Source of the DNA: Euborellia annulipes
Taxonomy: Eukaryota; Arthropoda; Insecta; Dermaptera; Anisolabididae
NCBI GenBank assembly: GCA_023213315.1
Contig: JAKCPI010001921.1
Coordinates: 1-64,000 of the forward strand
Length of the DNA: 64,000 nt
Direction: 5' to 3'
Positions 23,046 to 34,640 of the stretch are shown piece by piece (the stretch's first letter is position 1; every line of letters starts with the position of its first letter). The notes below the pieces were generated by a model, which saw nothing but the letters and a program-made list of their open reading frames with translations, had not been told where the DNA came from and searched no databases. The position numbers and the translations under genes are program-made.

Positions 23046-23780
23046 TCAACAAGCTATCCAAACATCAAATAATTTGAAACACAATAGCCACCTTCCCTAC
23101 ACAATGAATGATGTCTAAGGGGATCAATCAAATAAAAGTCAGTCCCTTGGGCGAGAAGAGAAGAGAAACCCGATTTCACATCCATTGATTGACGGCATAA
23201 CTTAAAAAGATGAGTTGTGATCGCGTCATATGTTTGATGAGAATTAAACAATTTTTGACCCCCATTTTCTGATTACCTGAACTCCAATTTCTTAGTGAAA
23301 GTTTTTATTTTTTTTTTTTTGATTGGGGGCGTATAAAGGAATTAGGAGGCAGGCAATGCGCTTCATTTGTCAAAGACAGTTTATGACCCATTCGATTCGC
23401 TCTTTCTTTTTTATTTACAATTAAAATATCAAGTTTTATTTCCTAATCATTTACATTTGATTGAATTATGGACATATTTATGCTTTGTTACACTATTTGG
23501 ACATAAATTTTCTCTTAGATACGCCCTAGACCTACCTGTAGAGTATTTTCTTAATCACGTGACGCATTTTTTTTAGACACCTCGTTTCCAAAATTAATAA
23601 ATATTTATTATTATTATTATTTAATTACAATTTGTTGAGGACATTGGTCCCATCAAATGGATTCCGAATTTTACTTACAATTTATTTAGACAATTAGAAT
23701 TAAAAGAATTAACAAATAAATAAATAAATAAATAACGACAAAACAATTCAAACCAGTTTTCTTTTTTTTCCCTTTTATAC
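23046..23780. other. Unassigned DNA
   Basis: AT-rich, with a TTTA-type microsatellite complement (AAATAAATAAATAAATA) at 23715-23733 that could be the tail of the minus-strand retroelement next to it. Short frames at 23054-23251 and 23367-23576 have no recognisable domain. Confidence 0.4.
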
Positions 23781-24317
23781 AATTTGAGAGACAGAATTTT
23801 CAATAATTACATAATCATTCATTCATTGACGACGAAGGACCTCAACCTCATCGCCTCCCAGCTCGGCCAGGGGATATCGTCTCCAAAAACGAAGCCAACT
23901 CACTCCACTCTTCACCCTGCCGAACAAACTCAGGCAGATAATGCTCTCTCAATGAGCAGTGGCGCAGCGAGGGGGGGGGCAAGGGGGGTCATGATGCCCC
24001 GGGCGCCACTCACAAAGGGGCGCCAAATGGTCCGAAAAACAAAAAATTGCTGGATAATTTTTATTTTTATTATAATTGATTTCAAGAAAATATATTTTAA
24101 ATGTAGTGCCAGTGTAATATAATAATTTATGCCGAAAAAAAGTCGACGAAAAAAACTCGCCGAAAAAACGCACAGAAAATTTTCTAGCCGAAAGCAAAAT
24201 CTCGTCGGAAAAAAAAATCGCCAAAAAGAAAAACTCCCCGAAAATTTTCTCGCCCTAAGCAAAATCTCGCCGAAAACAAATGGCTGAAAATCCGAAAAGT
24301 TCCAAAATAAAATATTT

Positions 24318-24780
24318 TAAAAAATCTGGTGTGACTGTCGCACAGCAGACAACTTTCTCTTACCAAAGGTACTGTACTGTGCTTGTCACACCAGATTTTT
24401 TGTGTCGACATATTAGAAGATGTAATGAAATTTATAAGTATGGAAAAATAACTATTTATATTTTGATACCCTGACTTCTATCTTTCCTATGGAGTACAAG
24501 AGTTAAGTGGTCTTCATAAGATTTCAAAAACAAAATAAGAATATACATCTTAAATATCATCTAAAAAATAATTGATTTTTGAATTTTAATCAAAATCGTT
24601 GGAGCGAATTTTGAGAAAATTGAAAAAACTGAAAAATTAACATCAGTAAAGTACTACCAGTAGTAGTTTTTGGCCGATTTTGTTTAAAAGCTTATTTTCA
24701 CCCTAGGGGTGTGCCTAACTTAAATATAAAATTTCATCTTCCTAGCTCAATTCCTTCATGCTTAAAAGTGAACACATACA
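24318..24780 (+). repeat. Hairpin repeat joined to R1
   Basis: The hairpin at 24318-24401 is followed by TGTGTCGACAT and then the R1 blocks to a (CA)n tract at 24770-24790. This is the same order as at 35061-35727. It is nested in the hAT element. Confidence 0.65.
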
Positions 24781-24990
24781 CACACACACAGAATATTTTT
24801 GATGCATATTTTGGCCTTTTTAAATGCATAATTTGAGTATTTTTTTTTTTTTTTTTTAATAAAAAAAACACACACTTTTTCCTCATTTGGTATCCAAATG
24901 GCTTAAATAAAATCATCGGACTGCCTGGGATCCGAACTCCTGACCCTTGGTTTAGAAGGCCAGCACTTTAGCCTTTAGACCAAGCCCGAG
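24781..24990 (-). repeat. SINE, truncated copy
   Basis: On the minus strand the head reads CTCGGGCTTGGTCTAAAGG (A-box region) and GGAGTTCGGATCCC (B-box region), followed by CAGGCAGTCC and the AAGCCATTTGG block. This matches the SINE with target duplications at 44771-44975. Confidence 0.6.
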
Positions 24991-25080
24991 GGCCCGAGCC
25001 CTGCTTTGAACCCTGCTTTGATGAAATTTCATTTCATCTTCTAATATATAGTCGGAAACTATATATACGTACGTCGACAC

Positions 25081-25114
25081 AAAAAATCTGGTGGGACAGT
25101 CACACCAGATTTTT
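25081..25114. repeat. Hairpin repeat, outer stem only
   Basis: AAATCTGGTGGGACAGTCACACCAGATTT-type outer arms are directly apposed and the inner part is deleted. With 24318-24401 it brackets the nested R1-SINE block in inverted order. Confidence 0.5.
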
Positions 25115-25930
25115 AAAAATATTTTATTTTGGAACTTTCCGGATTTTTGGCGAGTTTGTTTTAGGGGGAGATTTTGCTTTCGGCGAGTTATACCGCCTCC
25201 ATAATAATTTTGTATATTTTACATATAATATTATATGGTTTTCGAATGGAGGGGGGGCGCTAAAAAGGTATTATGCCCCGGGCGCGAGTTAAGCTCACTA
25301 CGCCACTGTCAATGAGTCCTCGAAGAGAATGTGTCGGACAGATTCGACGACCCTCAAGTTGCAGATGGTGCAATCTAATCTCTGGTCGATTCTATAGAGA
25401 ATTCTGTTGAAGGAGAATTTTATCGAGACTGCATTGACTGTTCTTAGTTGGGAAACGAACGACCCTCTTGATGAAGAAGTCAATCCTCCACTCCAGGTGC
25501 GCGATTCCCAGAGGGGAGATATTTATAAATTGGGTTAAATCTGCTGTTGGCGACGACAAAATGAAGATCCCTCTGGAGTAAAACGTTCTCAAACGATCAA
25601 AGCCTCCCTAACAGAGTTCCGACACTGGAGATCCCCCCGCCGATCCAAGGAGAACTTCACCCAATTGTAGTCACAGCCGGCTGAACGAGCGGACCAGAGC
25701 TTCTGGAAAGAGATCTTGGGGTATCTCGACTCATCCATGTTTAAAAGTTTCAATAACCATTTCAGCGTCGCCTTCAACACCAGATAGGACATCTTCACGC
25801 AGCCAGTCTCCAGTCTAACAATGGCGTCTGGAGTATTTATAGGAAGGCAGAGAAGCCGCTTGAGAAAGCTCAGTTGGGATCTTTCAAATAGCGCAAACTC
25901 CAGACAGGCTAAGCAAAAATTAATAAATAT

Positions 25931-26092
25931 GTTCTATAGGTGTACAGGGATGGATTAAACTTTGCCGACTCCTCTCTCCTCCTTAGGGGTCGTCCACATA
26001 TTACGTCAGGGTGGGGGGGGGGACAGGTAGCCAAAAACCATGAAAATGAGATTAGTTCCCATTTCTACGAATTAGAAAAGAATTTCTTATTT
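25931..26092. other. Short unassigned spacer
   Basis: It includes a GGGGTCGTCCACATATTACGTCAGGGTGGG segment; such wording recurs at repeat ends in many arthropod genomes. No coding potential is seen. Confidence 0.3.
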
Positions 26093-26192
26093 AGACCGAA
26101 ACTCCTCAAACGCTAATTTTTCGGCAAGGGTGCAGGATGGGGAAAAACAAAATAAAAATTATTTATTATTTTCCCCAAAGAGTTTATTATCC

Positions 26193-26234
26193 TGATATTT
26201 CGAAGGCACAAAAGGCTCTTCTTCTTCAGAGGAA
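26193..26234 (-). ncRNA. Hammerhead-ribozyme-like motif (exact core), left
   Basis: Mirror of 26300-26344. CTGAAGA is encoded at 26223-26229 on the minus strand, with a GAAG/CTTC stem II and GAA-ATAT-C. Confidence 0.5.
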
Positions 26235-26299
26235 GCTGAAAATAATTACAATGTTACCAAAATATTTTTTACAATTACAACATTGTAATTATTTTCAGC

Positions 26300-26344
26300 T
26301 TCCTCTGAAGAAGAAGAGCCTTTTGTGCCTTCGAAATATCAGGA
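26300..26344 (+). ncRNA. Hammerhead-ribozyme-like motif (exact core), right
   Basis: CTGAAGA at 26305-26311, stem II GAAG...CTTC around a GCC-rich loop, then GAA-ATAT-C at 26333-26340. TCCT before the core pairs with AGGA after the expected cleavage site as stem I. Confidence 0.55.
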
Positions 26345-26445
26345 TAATAAACTCATTTGGGGAAAATAATAAATAATTTTTATTTTGTTTTTCCCCATCC
26401 TGCACCCTTGCCGAAAAATTAGCGTTTGAGGAGTTTCGGTCTACA

Positions 26446-26829
26446 TTTCTCTTGGCATCACTCATTAAGCTTCAAAAGAATTTCTTATTTTTTTAAGAGA
26501 GTCTCAGAGATATTTTTGGGAATCATTGAAAGAACATTAAAAATATATATTTTTACTTACTTTTTTGGGTTTTTTCTTTCTCCATTGTAATTTAGATGAC
26601 AAAAACCTTGCATCTGACCTATTCTGATTGAGATAAGTAAAGAAATTAATTAAATAGATTTGAAAATATAAAAAATAATTTTATCGAAAATTGTTTATTA
26701 TTTTTTTTTTAATAATAAATGATAAAGGAGCTAACTTCAGATGATAATTGAAAAAAAAAGAATAATTTTTTTTAATCCTCCCCTGCTTAAGATTCATTAT
26801 TCTTTCGTTCTTTTCATTTAGGGGCGCTA
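26446..26829. other. AT-rich unassigned DNA
   Basis: No gene or element boundary was recognised. Confidence 0.4.
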
Positions 26830-27443
26830 TTGAATTATGAAACTGCTTTGTCAAATCTTGGACTAATATTTAATCCCACCCTGTCCTGGAAGGAACATGT
26901 GACATCTATGTCTAATAAAGTTTTTAAACACCTATCTATTTTTAAACGAAGTTCTGATCTTTTACCCCTCTCAACTAGAATCCATCTTGTTAAGACTCTT
27001 GTCCTCCCAATTTTTGACTATTGTAGTCTAATATATATGAACCTTGCAGGGGAGTTGAGTACCAAGTTGGATAGACTCTTAAATTCCTGTATAAGGTTCA
27101 TATATGATGTCCCTATCCGTGAACATATCACACCTTATTATATGAAATTAAAATGGTTAAAACTACCCCAGAGACGTCTGTATTCACTTGGGGTATTTTT
27201 ATATAAACTTTTCAGGGGTGGGGAACCTGATTATATATACCAACTTTTTCAAACAAGAAATATGGTGGTGTGAGAGGGACTGGGCAGGATCTCCATATGC
27301 CTTTACACAGGACAACCATTTATGGAAATTCATTCGCCATCCACTCTGTCAGATTTTGGAACTCGCTCCCTGGCTCCCTGAAGTCCTCGCCTACATTATA
27401 TATTTTTTGTCATCGGCTGGAAAAGTATTTGTTAGCAAATTAA
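26830..27443 (+). pseudogene. Non-LTR retrotransposon reverse transcriptase, C-terminal fragment
   Basis: A 147-codon frame begins NLGLIFNPTLSWKEHV and continues through STRIHLVKTLVLPIFDYC. This is the region just after the reverse transcriptase catalytic core in jockey/CR1-type elements. A frameshift near 27260-27310 moves the end into another frame that reads SVRFWNSLPGSLKSSPTLY, the usual carboxy-terminal motif, and stops at about 27441. The copy is 5'-truncated and dead. It differs clearly from the element at 53174-56428 and from the copy at 46888. Confidence 0.75.
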
Positions 27444-27745
27444 CAGTTAATTCATCATTGGAAATAAATAAAGAAATAAATAAATAAATGAATAGATAAA
27501 TATATATAAAATAACTAAATAATTCAATCAATAATTGAGAATGTATTTCTTTTTTTTTAAGAATTAAATTTATCATACCTGTATGAATGGTATTGTATAA
27601 TATAGATAATGTGTATGAGTCTGATTATATTTTTGAAAAAAATTGTTACACTTATGTAAAATCGGAGATAAATAACTCCAAGCATGTATTTTACGGCTCT
27701 GAAGAGAACAAATTGTTCTCAGGGCCATCAATAAATTGTATTCTA
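27444..27745 (+). repeat. 3' untranslated region of the preceding retrotransposon
   Basis: It holds an AAATA-type simple repeat (27465-27510). It ends with AGAACAAATTGTTCTCAGGGCC and ATAAATTGTATTCTATTC, common wording for jockey/CR1-type 3' ends. The exact end is uncertain. Confidence 0.45.
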
Positions 27746-27884
27746 TTCTATTTGTTTTGTCACTAAGGCCGAGAATTCCCTAGTTTTTTTTTAATTTTTT
27801 TTAATCGAAGGTTTTTTATTTAATCCATTTTTAATTTCTGCAACTTACAATATTTAGGCTATTATAATTCTAGGATTTTCTTTA

Positions 27885-29345
27885 TTAATAATACAATATT
27901 CCTAAATAATTAACATATATATTTATACTATAATGAAGTTTTGCCTTTAATAACTTTAAACTATAATTATTATTTTGAACAAATATCTCGAGACCATCGA
28001 TATTATCTAAAGGCAATACGAGTTCTTGTAAATTATGACATCTTCTGATGATCTGCTCTATGCAGTTTTTAGTGAAATTACATTTAAAATAAATATGGAG
28101 AATTTTAATTTTTTTTAAAGCACAGATTAATTCCTCGAGGTCGTTGGGGGAGTAACTTGACCATTCATATATTTGAACAACTTCAAGTGAACTTAGTCCT
28201 TTTAAAACGTCTATTAGGCGTATGTTATCACTTGCTCGGCCAATTCTGAAGTATCTAAGTTTCGAATGAGCCACAACATCGCTAGTTATTACATCATGGG
28301 CCAGAAGATCGAGATATTCTAAATTTGGACATAGCCTTAAAACCCTGCTCAAGTCGATCTCTTCTATTCTACTACATACAAAAGTCTGCAATTGGGAACC
28401 ACAATTTAAAAGAACATGCCTCACGTCAACGGAGCGACCTTCTAAATAAAGGTGTTTCAGTTGTAGGAAATTTGGAACAAATTCTATAGCTTCAGGAACA
28501 GGAGAATACAAAGAAATTGTGGGAGTTTCAGGAAAGACTGCATACAGGTTTTGAAGGCTTGTTAAACTTGTTTGACTTTCTTCATTTTCTTCAAAGTTTC
28601 TTGGAATTCGTTTAGAAAAAATTAAATATAAATAAAAACTATTCGTTTGAAAAATTTCTAAATTCGGAAATTTATCAAAAATTTCATTAGGTGAAGCTGG
28701 TTTATCGTAAAAATAATTATACGAACGACTGTAGATTCTCAAAGCACGAAGTGATTCGTGTTTTGGGCAATTAAGTCGGGAATCTGTGAAAGATAATATT
28801 TCTCCTATCCATTCCAATTTCTCTAATTGCGGACAAAATTTTAAAATATTTTCCAATAAATTAAATTTGATTAGAAGAAATTTTAATGTTAAAGATTTTA
28901 AAGATGGAATCAGATTGAAAATTTTTTCTATTTTAGAAAAATCTTGAAAATTCCAAAACAATTCCAAATGCATTAAATTTGGCTTTTTGATTTCTATTAA
29001 TTCCACGACTTAATTAATAAAATGTTCTTCATTTTGATCAGGCCAATGATAAAAAGGATAGATGCATAATATTCTTGTCCTTTCAGAGAGCATCAAACGA
29101 ATTGTTTCTAGCATCAAATCTGGCTTCTCTCGTTCACTCAAATGCAATAGCAAATTGTTCATGCATTCGTCTACAATAATAATCGGGAGGCTTTGCACAT
29201 ATTTTTTTTGGAAATCAAAATAGTCTTCAGAATTGCTTGAACGATCAGAAGAGAGAAATTGAATTAGATTCCTCTCGAAGTCCCTCTTGACGAACTCTCG
29301 AAAAGAACATGGCGAAGGCATCTCGATGAAATCTGAAAAATACAT
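27885..29345 (-). pseudogene. LRR protein paralogue with one nonsense codon
   Basis: This copy is collinear with the intact 486-codon gene at 40013-41473. The reading frame is open except for one TAA at 29010-29012. The intact copy has CAA (Gln) there, in the context FIN-Q-VVEL. Upstream, 111 residues from MYFSDFIEMPSPCSF are nearly identical to the intact copy. Downstream, 373 codons hold about ten leucine-rich repeats with motifs such as LKHLYLEGRSVDV and CPNLEYLDLL. Differences from the intact copy are clustered in patches. It is probably a recent pseudogene; stop-codon readthrough or an assembly error are alternatives. The lack of any second disabling change says the nonsense mutation is young. 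Confidence 0.8.
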
Positions 29346-29771
29346 TTAATGAAATATAAACTGGATCGGGAACGACTCAACGGGCACAAAGTCTAACGAG
29401 AATAAAAAAATAAATAAATTCAAATGTTCTTTTATTTTATTTTAAAAGAAGATTTGAAAAACGACCAGATAGTAAATTTGACTAATGTAGAAAAAATTCC
29501 TTTTAGACTTTGGCCTGTTCGTTTTCTTTGTCTCTTTGTTCCTTAGAAATATTTGAGTCCTTTGAGGGCTTAAATTTGAAAAAGATTTTTGAGCAAAGAA
29601 AGGATCGTCATTTGGAGGGGGTTGGGGGGCAAGAACAAAAACTGAAATGACGTCACTGGGCAAAGAAAACAATTTGTTACAAAATATTTGTCATTAAGAA
29701 TAGTTTGAACATTTTATTGAAAATTAAAAAAATCGAACAAAATTTCCAACTTGAATTTTCTTCGGCGCGAC

Positions 29772-30318
29772 TCTAGAATATGGCCAATGATTTTTTTTTA
29801 TGATAGTAAACTTTTTAACATTTCTTTCTTTATTAGCCTAAATTAGAGCGCGGAAAGCCAATTTGGACCAAATATCTCTAAAAATAACAAAAAATAGAAG
29901 AAATTACTATTTCGTGTTTTTTTCTTTCTCGATTATATTTTCAATCCTAAAAATCTTGCGCAGTGTAATTTTAGTGGAAATTAATCAAATATTTTGCATT
30001 TTTTTGTCAACCGAGAAAGTTCCCTCGTGTCGGCCTTCGTCTCGGTCAGAAGCGATTGGATAACGCTTAAAGCCTGTTCATTTTTATTTTCTAAGTTATA
30101 TCCAATCGCTTCTAACTAAACGCTTTTGGACTGAAAATAACCGAGCCTAAGCCGAAAGTTTAAATTTTTTTTTTCTATACCAGCTGAACCTTAGTTAAAA
30201 TAACTTTTTTTTATAAATCTTCATATTTCCTCTAAATGTTCGTTATTTTTAGAGATATTTGGTCCAAAATGGCTTTCCGAGCTCTTATTTGTGCTAATAA
30301 AGAATTGGCCGTATTATA
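29772..30318. repeat. Foldback element within the duplication
   Basis: Outer arms (TATGGCCAAT...CTTTATTAG and CTAATAAAGAATTGGCC) and an inner block with TAGAGATATTTGGTCC pair with their complements. A further inner pair AGAAGCGATTGGATA/TATCCAATCGCTTCT flanks the centre. It is also present in copy B at about 42083-42592, so it predates the duplication. Confidence 0.6.
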
Positions 30319-32260
30319 GACATGAGCCTTTTCTTCTCTCCGAGCTAATTACAATTAAAAAGCCAAGCTTATATGTTGCAATATATTATTTATTGGTTTA
30401 GCTAAACATTTGATTTTGATTTTCAAAATTTTGTATATTTGTATTGAAATATGTATCAAATGTTTATACTAATTCATAATATGTTGAAACATGTGACCGA
30501 GTGTTTTAATTTTCGTAAAATAAAAGAATATCGGTGGCAAAAACAAAATGGCTGGTGTCCTTAGGGCGTTATCCTTTTTAAATACAAAAGAAATGGAGTG
30601 GAAATTGATTTATAATTAATTAACGTGTGTGCTTTAATTTTAGAACTCCCTATACACATGAATAAAATGATAATTCGTACTCACTTTTAGTTGAAACGTC
30701 GACAAACAAAATCACGTGCTCGGAGGAGAAATCTCTAGCTCTGTTGACTGAATAGCACTCAGGCAGGCAGGAACAGAATAAACGAGAAGCAGGGAAGGGA
30801 CCGACTCACGTAGTAAAAGAATCAAAGGGCTTACGGCTGCTGCTTGCAGCGCCTCTATTAACGGTCGGAGACACACACCTGGCGCTAGATCTAAATATAC
30901 AAATGAAAGGTTTCTCTCCAATAATTTATTTTAAAAAACCAGAAACTTTTCATTTTTACTTTCTCTTACCTATATATGTATGTTAATATATTGTCAATAA
31001 TTGGATGTCGAGATTTTCCAAAAAAAAGTGTTTTCGCGACATGGTCTCTCTGTGTCTGTGTTTGTGTTCAATTTAAAGCATGAAGCAAGAAGTTATAATT
31101 ACGTAAGCTAGGCACTCCTCTGGCACGTCACACTAAGCCTTTGAACAAAATCGGCCAAAGAGTACTAGTAGTACTTTTTAAAATTCATTTTTCGGCTTTT
31201 CCTTCCATAGAGCCAATGTAAATCCCCATATGGGGATTTGCATGTTAATTTCAATTCAAAAGGGGATCTCCATAACTTTTTACACATTTAACAAATTCTT
31301 ATAAAGTTTTGTATTTATTCTATATAAAATAATAAAATTTTGAAAAATAACACTATAGTCGACAAGTTTTTTTTCACAAGTTATCTGATTAGTGAATCTA
31401 GTGCATTTTTTCACCCTGAATTCAGATATGTAGTTAGAATTTTTCCATCAGGCACAGTTTTAGAGATATAGAGCAAAATAGATTTTAATAGAAATTGTGC
31501 TCTAAAACGACTTTTATTTAGAATGTTCAAATTATTTTTAACGCTACACCCCGTCAAATTATACAGATAGTTAGAATACATATAAATTTAAAGTTTCATT
31601 CCAATCAGAGGTCATTTAGACGTGCCGCAAACGTCCTAAAGTTTAGAAAAATCGAAATTTTCAAGATTTTTTTGCTTTGGTCACCCCTAATACAATTTTA
31701 GATATCCCTGAATGCAAAAAACATATATGTACGATATTCTATAGTTCTTTGGCTTTCTAAAAATCATTCATTCGTAAAAATCTGTTAATTATTAACGAAA
31801 TTATTAAAAAAAACGTCAGCAAAGAAAAAACACAAGTACACTCACTGGACTAAAAAATGGACTTCTTTTTCTTTTACAAGTATAAAGAAAAATATGAGAT
31901 TCTAAAAATATTTTTTTAAAAATAATATTTAATAAAGTTAGTGCCCGGGAATCTATGCTCCAAGAGGATACATTAGCTTCTCGTGGATAGGATTCGCTTT
32001 TTAATTCAATTGAAGTCCATTTTTTTCGACCAGTGAGTGTACTTGTGTTTTTTCTTTGCTGACGTTTTTGTTCATAATTTCGTTAATAATTAACAGATTT
32101 TTACGACTGAATGATTTTTAGAAAGCCAAAGAAGTATAGAATATCGTTAATATATGTTTTTTGCATTCAGGGATATCTAAAATTGAATCAGGGGTGACCA
32201 AAGCAAAAAATCTTAAAAATTTCGATTTTTCTAAACTTTAGGACGTTTGAGGCACGTCTA

Positions 32261-33769
32261 ATGCCCAGTTGCACCAACTAGTCTCAGATCTTTGCTTGGT
32301 CAAGTCCGTCTTCAACTCAAGTCTCAGCTTGAGATTTAAAACGTTGCACCAATGAATCTTCAAATGATCTTACCCAAGCTGCCTTTAAGAAAAAACAACA
32401 TCTGGCAACCTCGCTTTTTTGTTACAAATTAGCCACTAGGCGGCACTGCAGGACAACAAAAAACATATTTGCTAACCAAAATCTGACCAAGATAAAAATA
32501 AATAAATAAATAATCAGCTTAATCTGTTTTATCAAATTCTGTCAACAAAAAAATATTAACAAATTTTAATAAGTGAAGTATTTCCAGGCCCTCATTGGGG
32601 AATAAAAAAGAGAAAAATTTTCATAATATATTTTTCTAGACAAACTATTGAATGAAATGGTACAAAAAAAAAAACACAAACAAATTGTAAGTTAATCTAC
32701 AGTATTTTTTTTTAAATTAGGAACCGACCGAATATTCGGTTTCGGCCAGTTTCGGCCAAAAATCATGGTTTCGGCCGTAGTTTCGGTTTCGGCCGTAGTT
32801 TCGGTTTCGGCCAAAAAGTGGCCGAACCTTTCGGCCGGCCGAAACCAGAGTCTGAAAAAAAAAAGGTCAAATAATTTGCACTTGAGGGAGAAAAAAATTT
32901 TAGTCTCCCTAAAAAAAAGGTAAAATGATTTTCACGGGAGGGAAAAAAAAATTCAAAAAAAAAAAAAAAGGTAAAATGAAAAAAAATTTTTATAGGAAAT
33001 ACAAGTTTCGGTTTCGGCCGAAACTAAGGTTGAGGCCGAATATTCGGTTTCGGTTGAAAATCTTGTTTCGGTCGGACCCTATTTTAAATTTAAAATAAAT
33101 AAATTTACTTGCTTTTTGTTTGACGTTTTTCTGCCACTTCAATTCAATCAACTTTTAACTCTATTATTTTTAATATCTATTTAAAATATTTAGTATAATA
33201 TAATATATTATATTTTTAATAATGGGTTTATTTAATTAATAAACAAATTAATAATTTAATTTAGGCTAATATTTTAATTTAATATATTAATAAATTTAAC
33301 AGTAAAAATATATTTAATATATTTATTTAAAATCATATTGAATTTTGAAAATACGAGGTTATGTTCAAAACCTTCTGTCAATTATAACATTATGCAAACA
33401 TCAAAATCTTCACCTTCGATCAGCTCCATCCACATCAATATTCACGTTTTCTATTAATATCTTGAAGTAAAAACCAATTCATAGCGATTAAAAACAGTTT
33501 AAACTTTTACACACCGTCTATGCTTCAACAAATTTTATTTCGAATTTTCTATATATAATATAAAATATACCTGGTATATTTTTTAAAAATTCTTGACAGG
33601 CAGTATGAAAATATAATTTTTTTTTTAATAATAACAATAAAATTGATTAATTAAAAAAAGCTCAAATAGAGGACTTAAGTTCCGATTAAATGTTGGTGCA
33701 ACACTCTAAGTTCAAATGTAAGATGTAAGACGAGCTTGAGACTTGAGATATGTTGGTGCAACTGGGCAT
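32261..33769. mobile_element. Harbinger-like TIR element (TGCCCAGTTGCACCAAC)
   Basis: The ends ATGCCCAGTTGCACCAAC and its complement are perfect inverted repeats, with further GTTGCACCAA copies just inside each end. The related arm at 43971-44335 has an uninterrupted CACGTCTAAATGACC, which is the empty site. The flanks are TAA and TTA, consistent with a TWA duplication with one change. It is 1509 bp with no transposase. It contains a TTTCGGCC-rich block. Confidence 0.7.
32720..33075. repeat. TTTCGGCC-rich low-complexity repeat
   Basis: Short GTTTCGGCCGAAAC-type units cluster at 32720-32850 and 33005-33070 around an A-rich middle. A second copy at 34795-35777 is split by an R1-hairpin insertion. 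The ends GGAACCGAC and GTCGGACCC hint at a mobile unit with its own borders. Confidence 0.5.
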
Positions 33770-34037
33770 TAATGACCTCCGATTGGGATGAAACTTAAAA
33801 TTTATATCTATTCTAACTATCTGCATAATTTGACGGGGTGTCGCGTTAAAAATAATTTGAACCTTCCAAATAAAAGCCGTTTTAGAGCACATTTTCTAGT
33901 AAAAACTATTTTGCTCTATATTTCTAAAACTGTGCCTGATGGAGAAAAACTGAAATGATATTTGAATTCAGCATGAAAAATACTTCTAGAATTTCATATC
34001 TTTATTCTTGTGAAAGAAAAAAGTTCATTTTTGTCGA

Positions 34038-34640
34038 CTAGTGTAATCAGAGTTTATTTCAAGCAGTCATTTAAAACGCAAGGTGCTATGAGAAACTAAA
34101 TATATCTCGCTGTGCGTTAAGTCACACCACGTTTCTTTTGAGCCAAAGTGTTTTGAGTGTCCTCAAGCAGTCAACGCTGCTAGTACACCTACTGTGCTGG
34201 ATATATTATATAAATAACATTTTTCACGTTTTCTTCTTGCTCTTGAAGAATATTAAATTTTAAGCGATAATAAGTTTTTTTTTTTTTTTTTTTTATTCAT
34301 TTTAAATCACGTTCCTATATTCATAACGTGTATTTCCTGTTAAGAAAGAGTTTCGTTAGTGGAATTTTTGATAAATAAAGAAAATATTTATTTTTGTTAT
34401 TGCTTGCTCTCTTAGAACAAAAGATCGCGTTGATAATTTCTATCTAATTAAGTGCAATTCATTTGAATAATAAAAATCTTTGCTTATACTATTACTTTTT
34501 TTTTTTTTAATCCAATAAGTACTCTAAAACAACTTGAAAATATCTATCAATATTTAAATTAAATTAAAATATAAATAACACTGTGCTACAAAATGAAACT
34601 TTTTTCTGGCCCCGAGATAATTCCTTCAGATTTTTAAGTA
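34038..34640. other. R3 tail and AT-rich DNA
   Basis: The first ~100 bases are the right part of the interrupted R3 repeat (CTATGAGAAACTAAATATATCTCG). The rest is AT-rich with a poly(T) run at 34275-34295. No gene is seen. Confidence 0.5.

Larger units (their letters stand above)
23957..25308. mobile_element. hAT-type nonautonomous element (CAGTGGCGCAGCGAGG)
   Basis: It starts CAGTGGCG and ends CGCCACTG, with the exact 8-bp duplication TCAATGAG at 23949-23956 and 25309-25316. The subterminal CCCCGGGCGC block occurs in both halves. It contains nested R1, hairpin and SINE sequences (24318-25114). A solo right end of the same family lies at 60770-60866. No transposase frame is present. Confidence 0.85.
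23840..25925 (-). pseudogene. Non-LTR retrotransposon ORF2, 3' fragment, interrupted
   Basis: Read on the minus strand from about 25925, pieces in shifting frames match the carboxy-terminal third of the intact element at 53174-56428. A TPDAIVRLETGCVKM stretch parallels the intact TPNYVLYLETGLKP region. CTICNLRVVESVRHIL parallels the terminal zinc-knuckle (CSLCNMREEENVSHFL). A hAT element at 23957-25308 splits the last part; beyond it the frame continues with REHYLPEFVRQG and stops near 23840. The fragment is 5'-truncated and has at least two frameshifts. It is a dead copy of a related, not identical, element. Confidence 0.7.
26093..26445. mobile_element. Inverted pair of Penelope-type terminal repeats
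   Basis: Two arms (about 26093-26263 and 26280-26445) are almost perfect reverse complements, beginning AGACCGAAACTCCTCAAACG and ending with the matching complement. Each arm holds one hammerhead-like core. Only about 15 bases separate the arms. The 79-codon frame across it is an artefact. Confidence 0.6.
27820..31197. repeat. Segmental duplication, copy A
   Basis: It is nearly collinear with 39948-43970. Both start at TTAATCCATTTTT and contain the LRR gene, its 5' flank, a foldback element and a block ending TGGATGTCGAGATTTTCC. Copy A lacks two insertions present in B (41537-41715 and 43246-43758). Copy A retains about 50 bp near 29855-29910 that B lacks. The presence of both empty and filled sites makes the history readable. 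Confidence 0.85.
31353..34037. mobile_element. Large foldback element inserted in R3
   Basis: The left arm (31353-31872) reappears inverted as 32003-32260 plus 33770-34037, the right arm being split by another element. The tips read CACTATAGTCGACAA and TTGTCGACTAGTG. The surrounding R3 repeat resumes with GTTTATTTCAAGCAGTCA on the right. The uninterrupted R3 at 58200-58260 gives the empty site. The ~130-bp centre is unique. No protein frame is present. A fragment of one arm lies at 43971-44335. Confidence 0.65.

Noticed and set aside
30661..30925. 69-codon frame and a lone GTTGAAACGTCGAC motif
   Set aside because: The frame lacks a domain. The motif has GAAACGTC but no CUGANGA box or stem II within reach, so it was not counted as ribozyme-like. 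The same holds for its duplicate near 42965.
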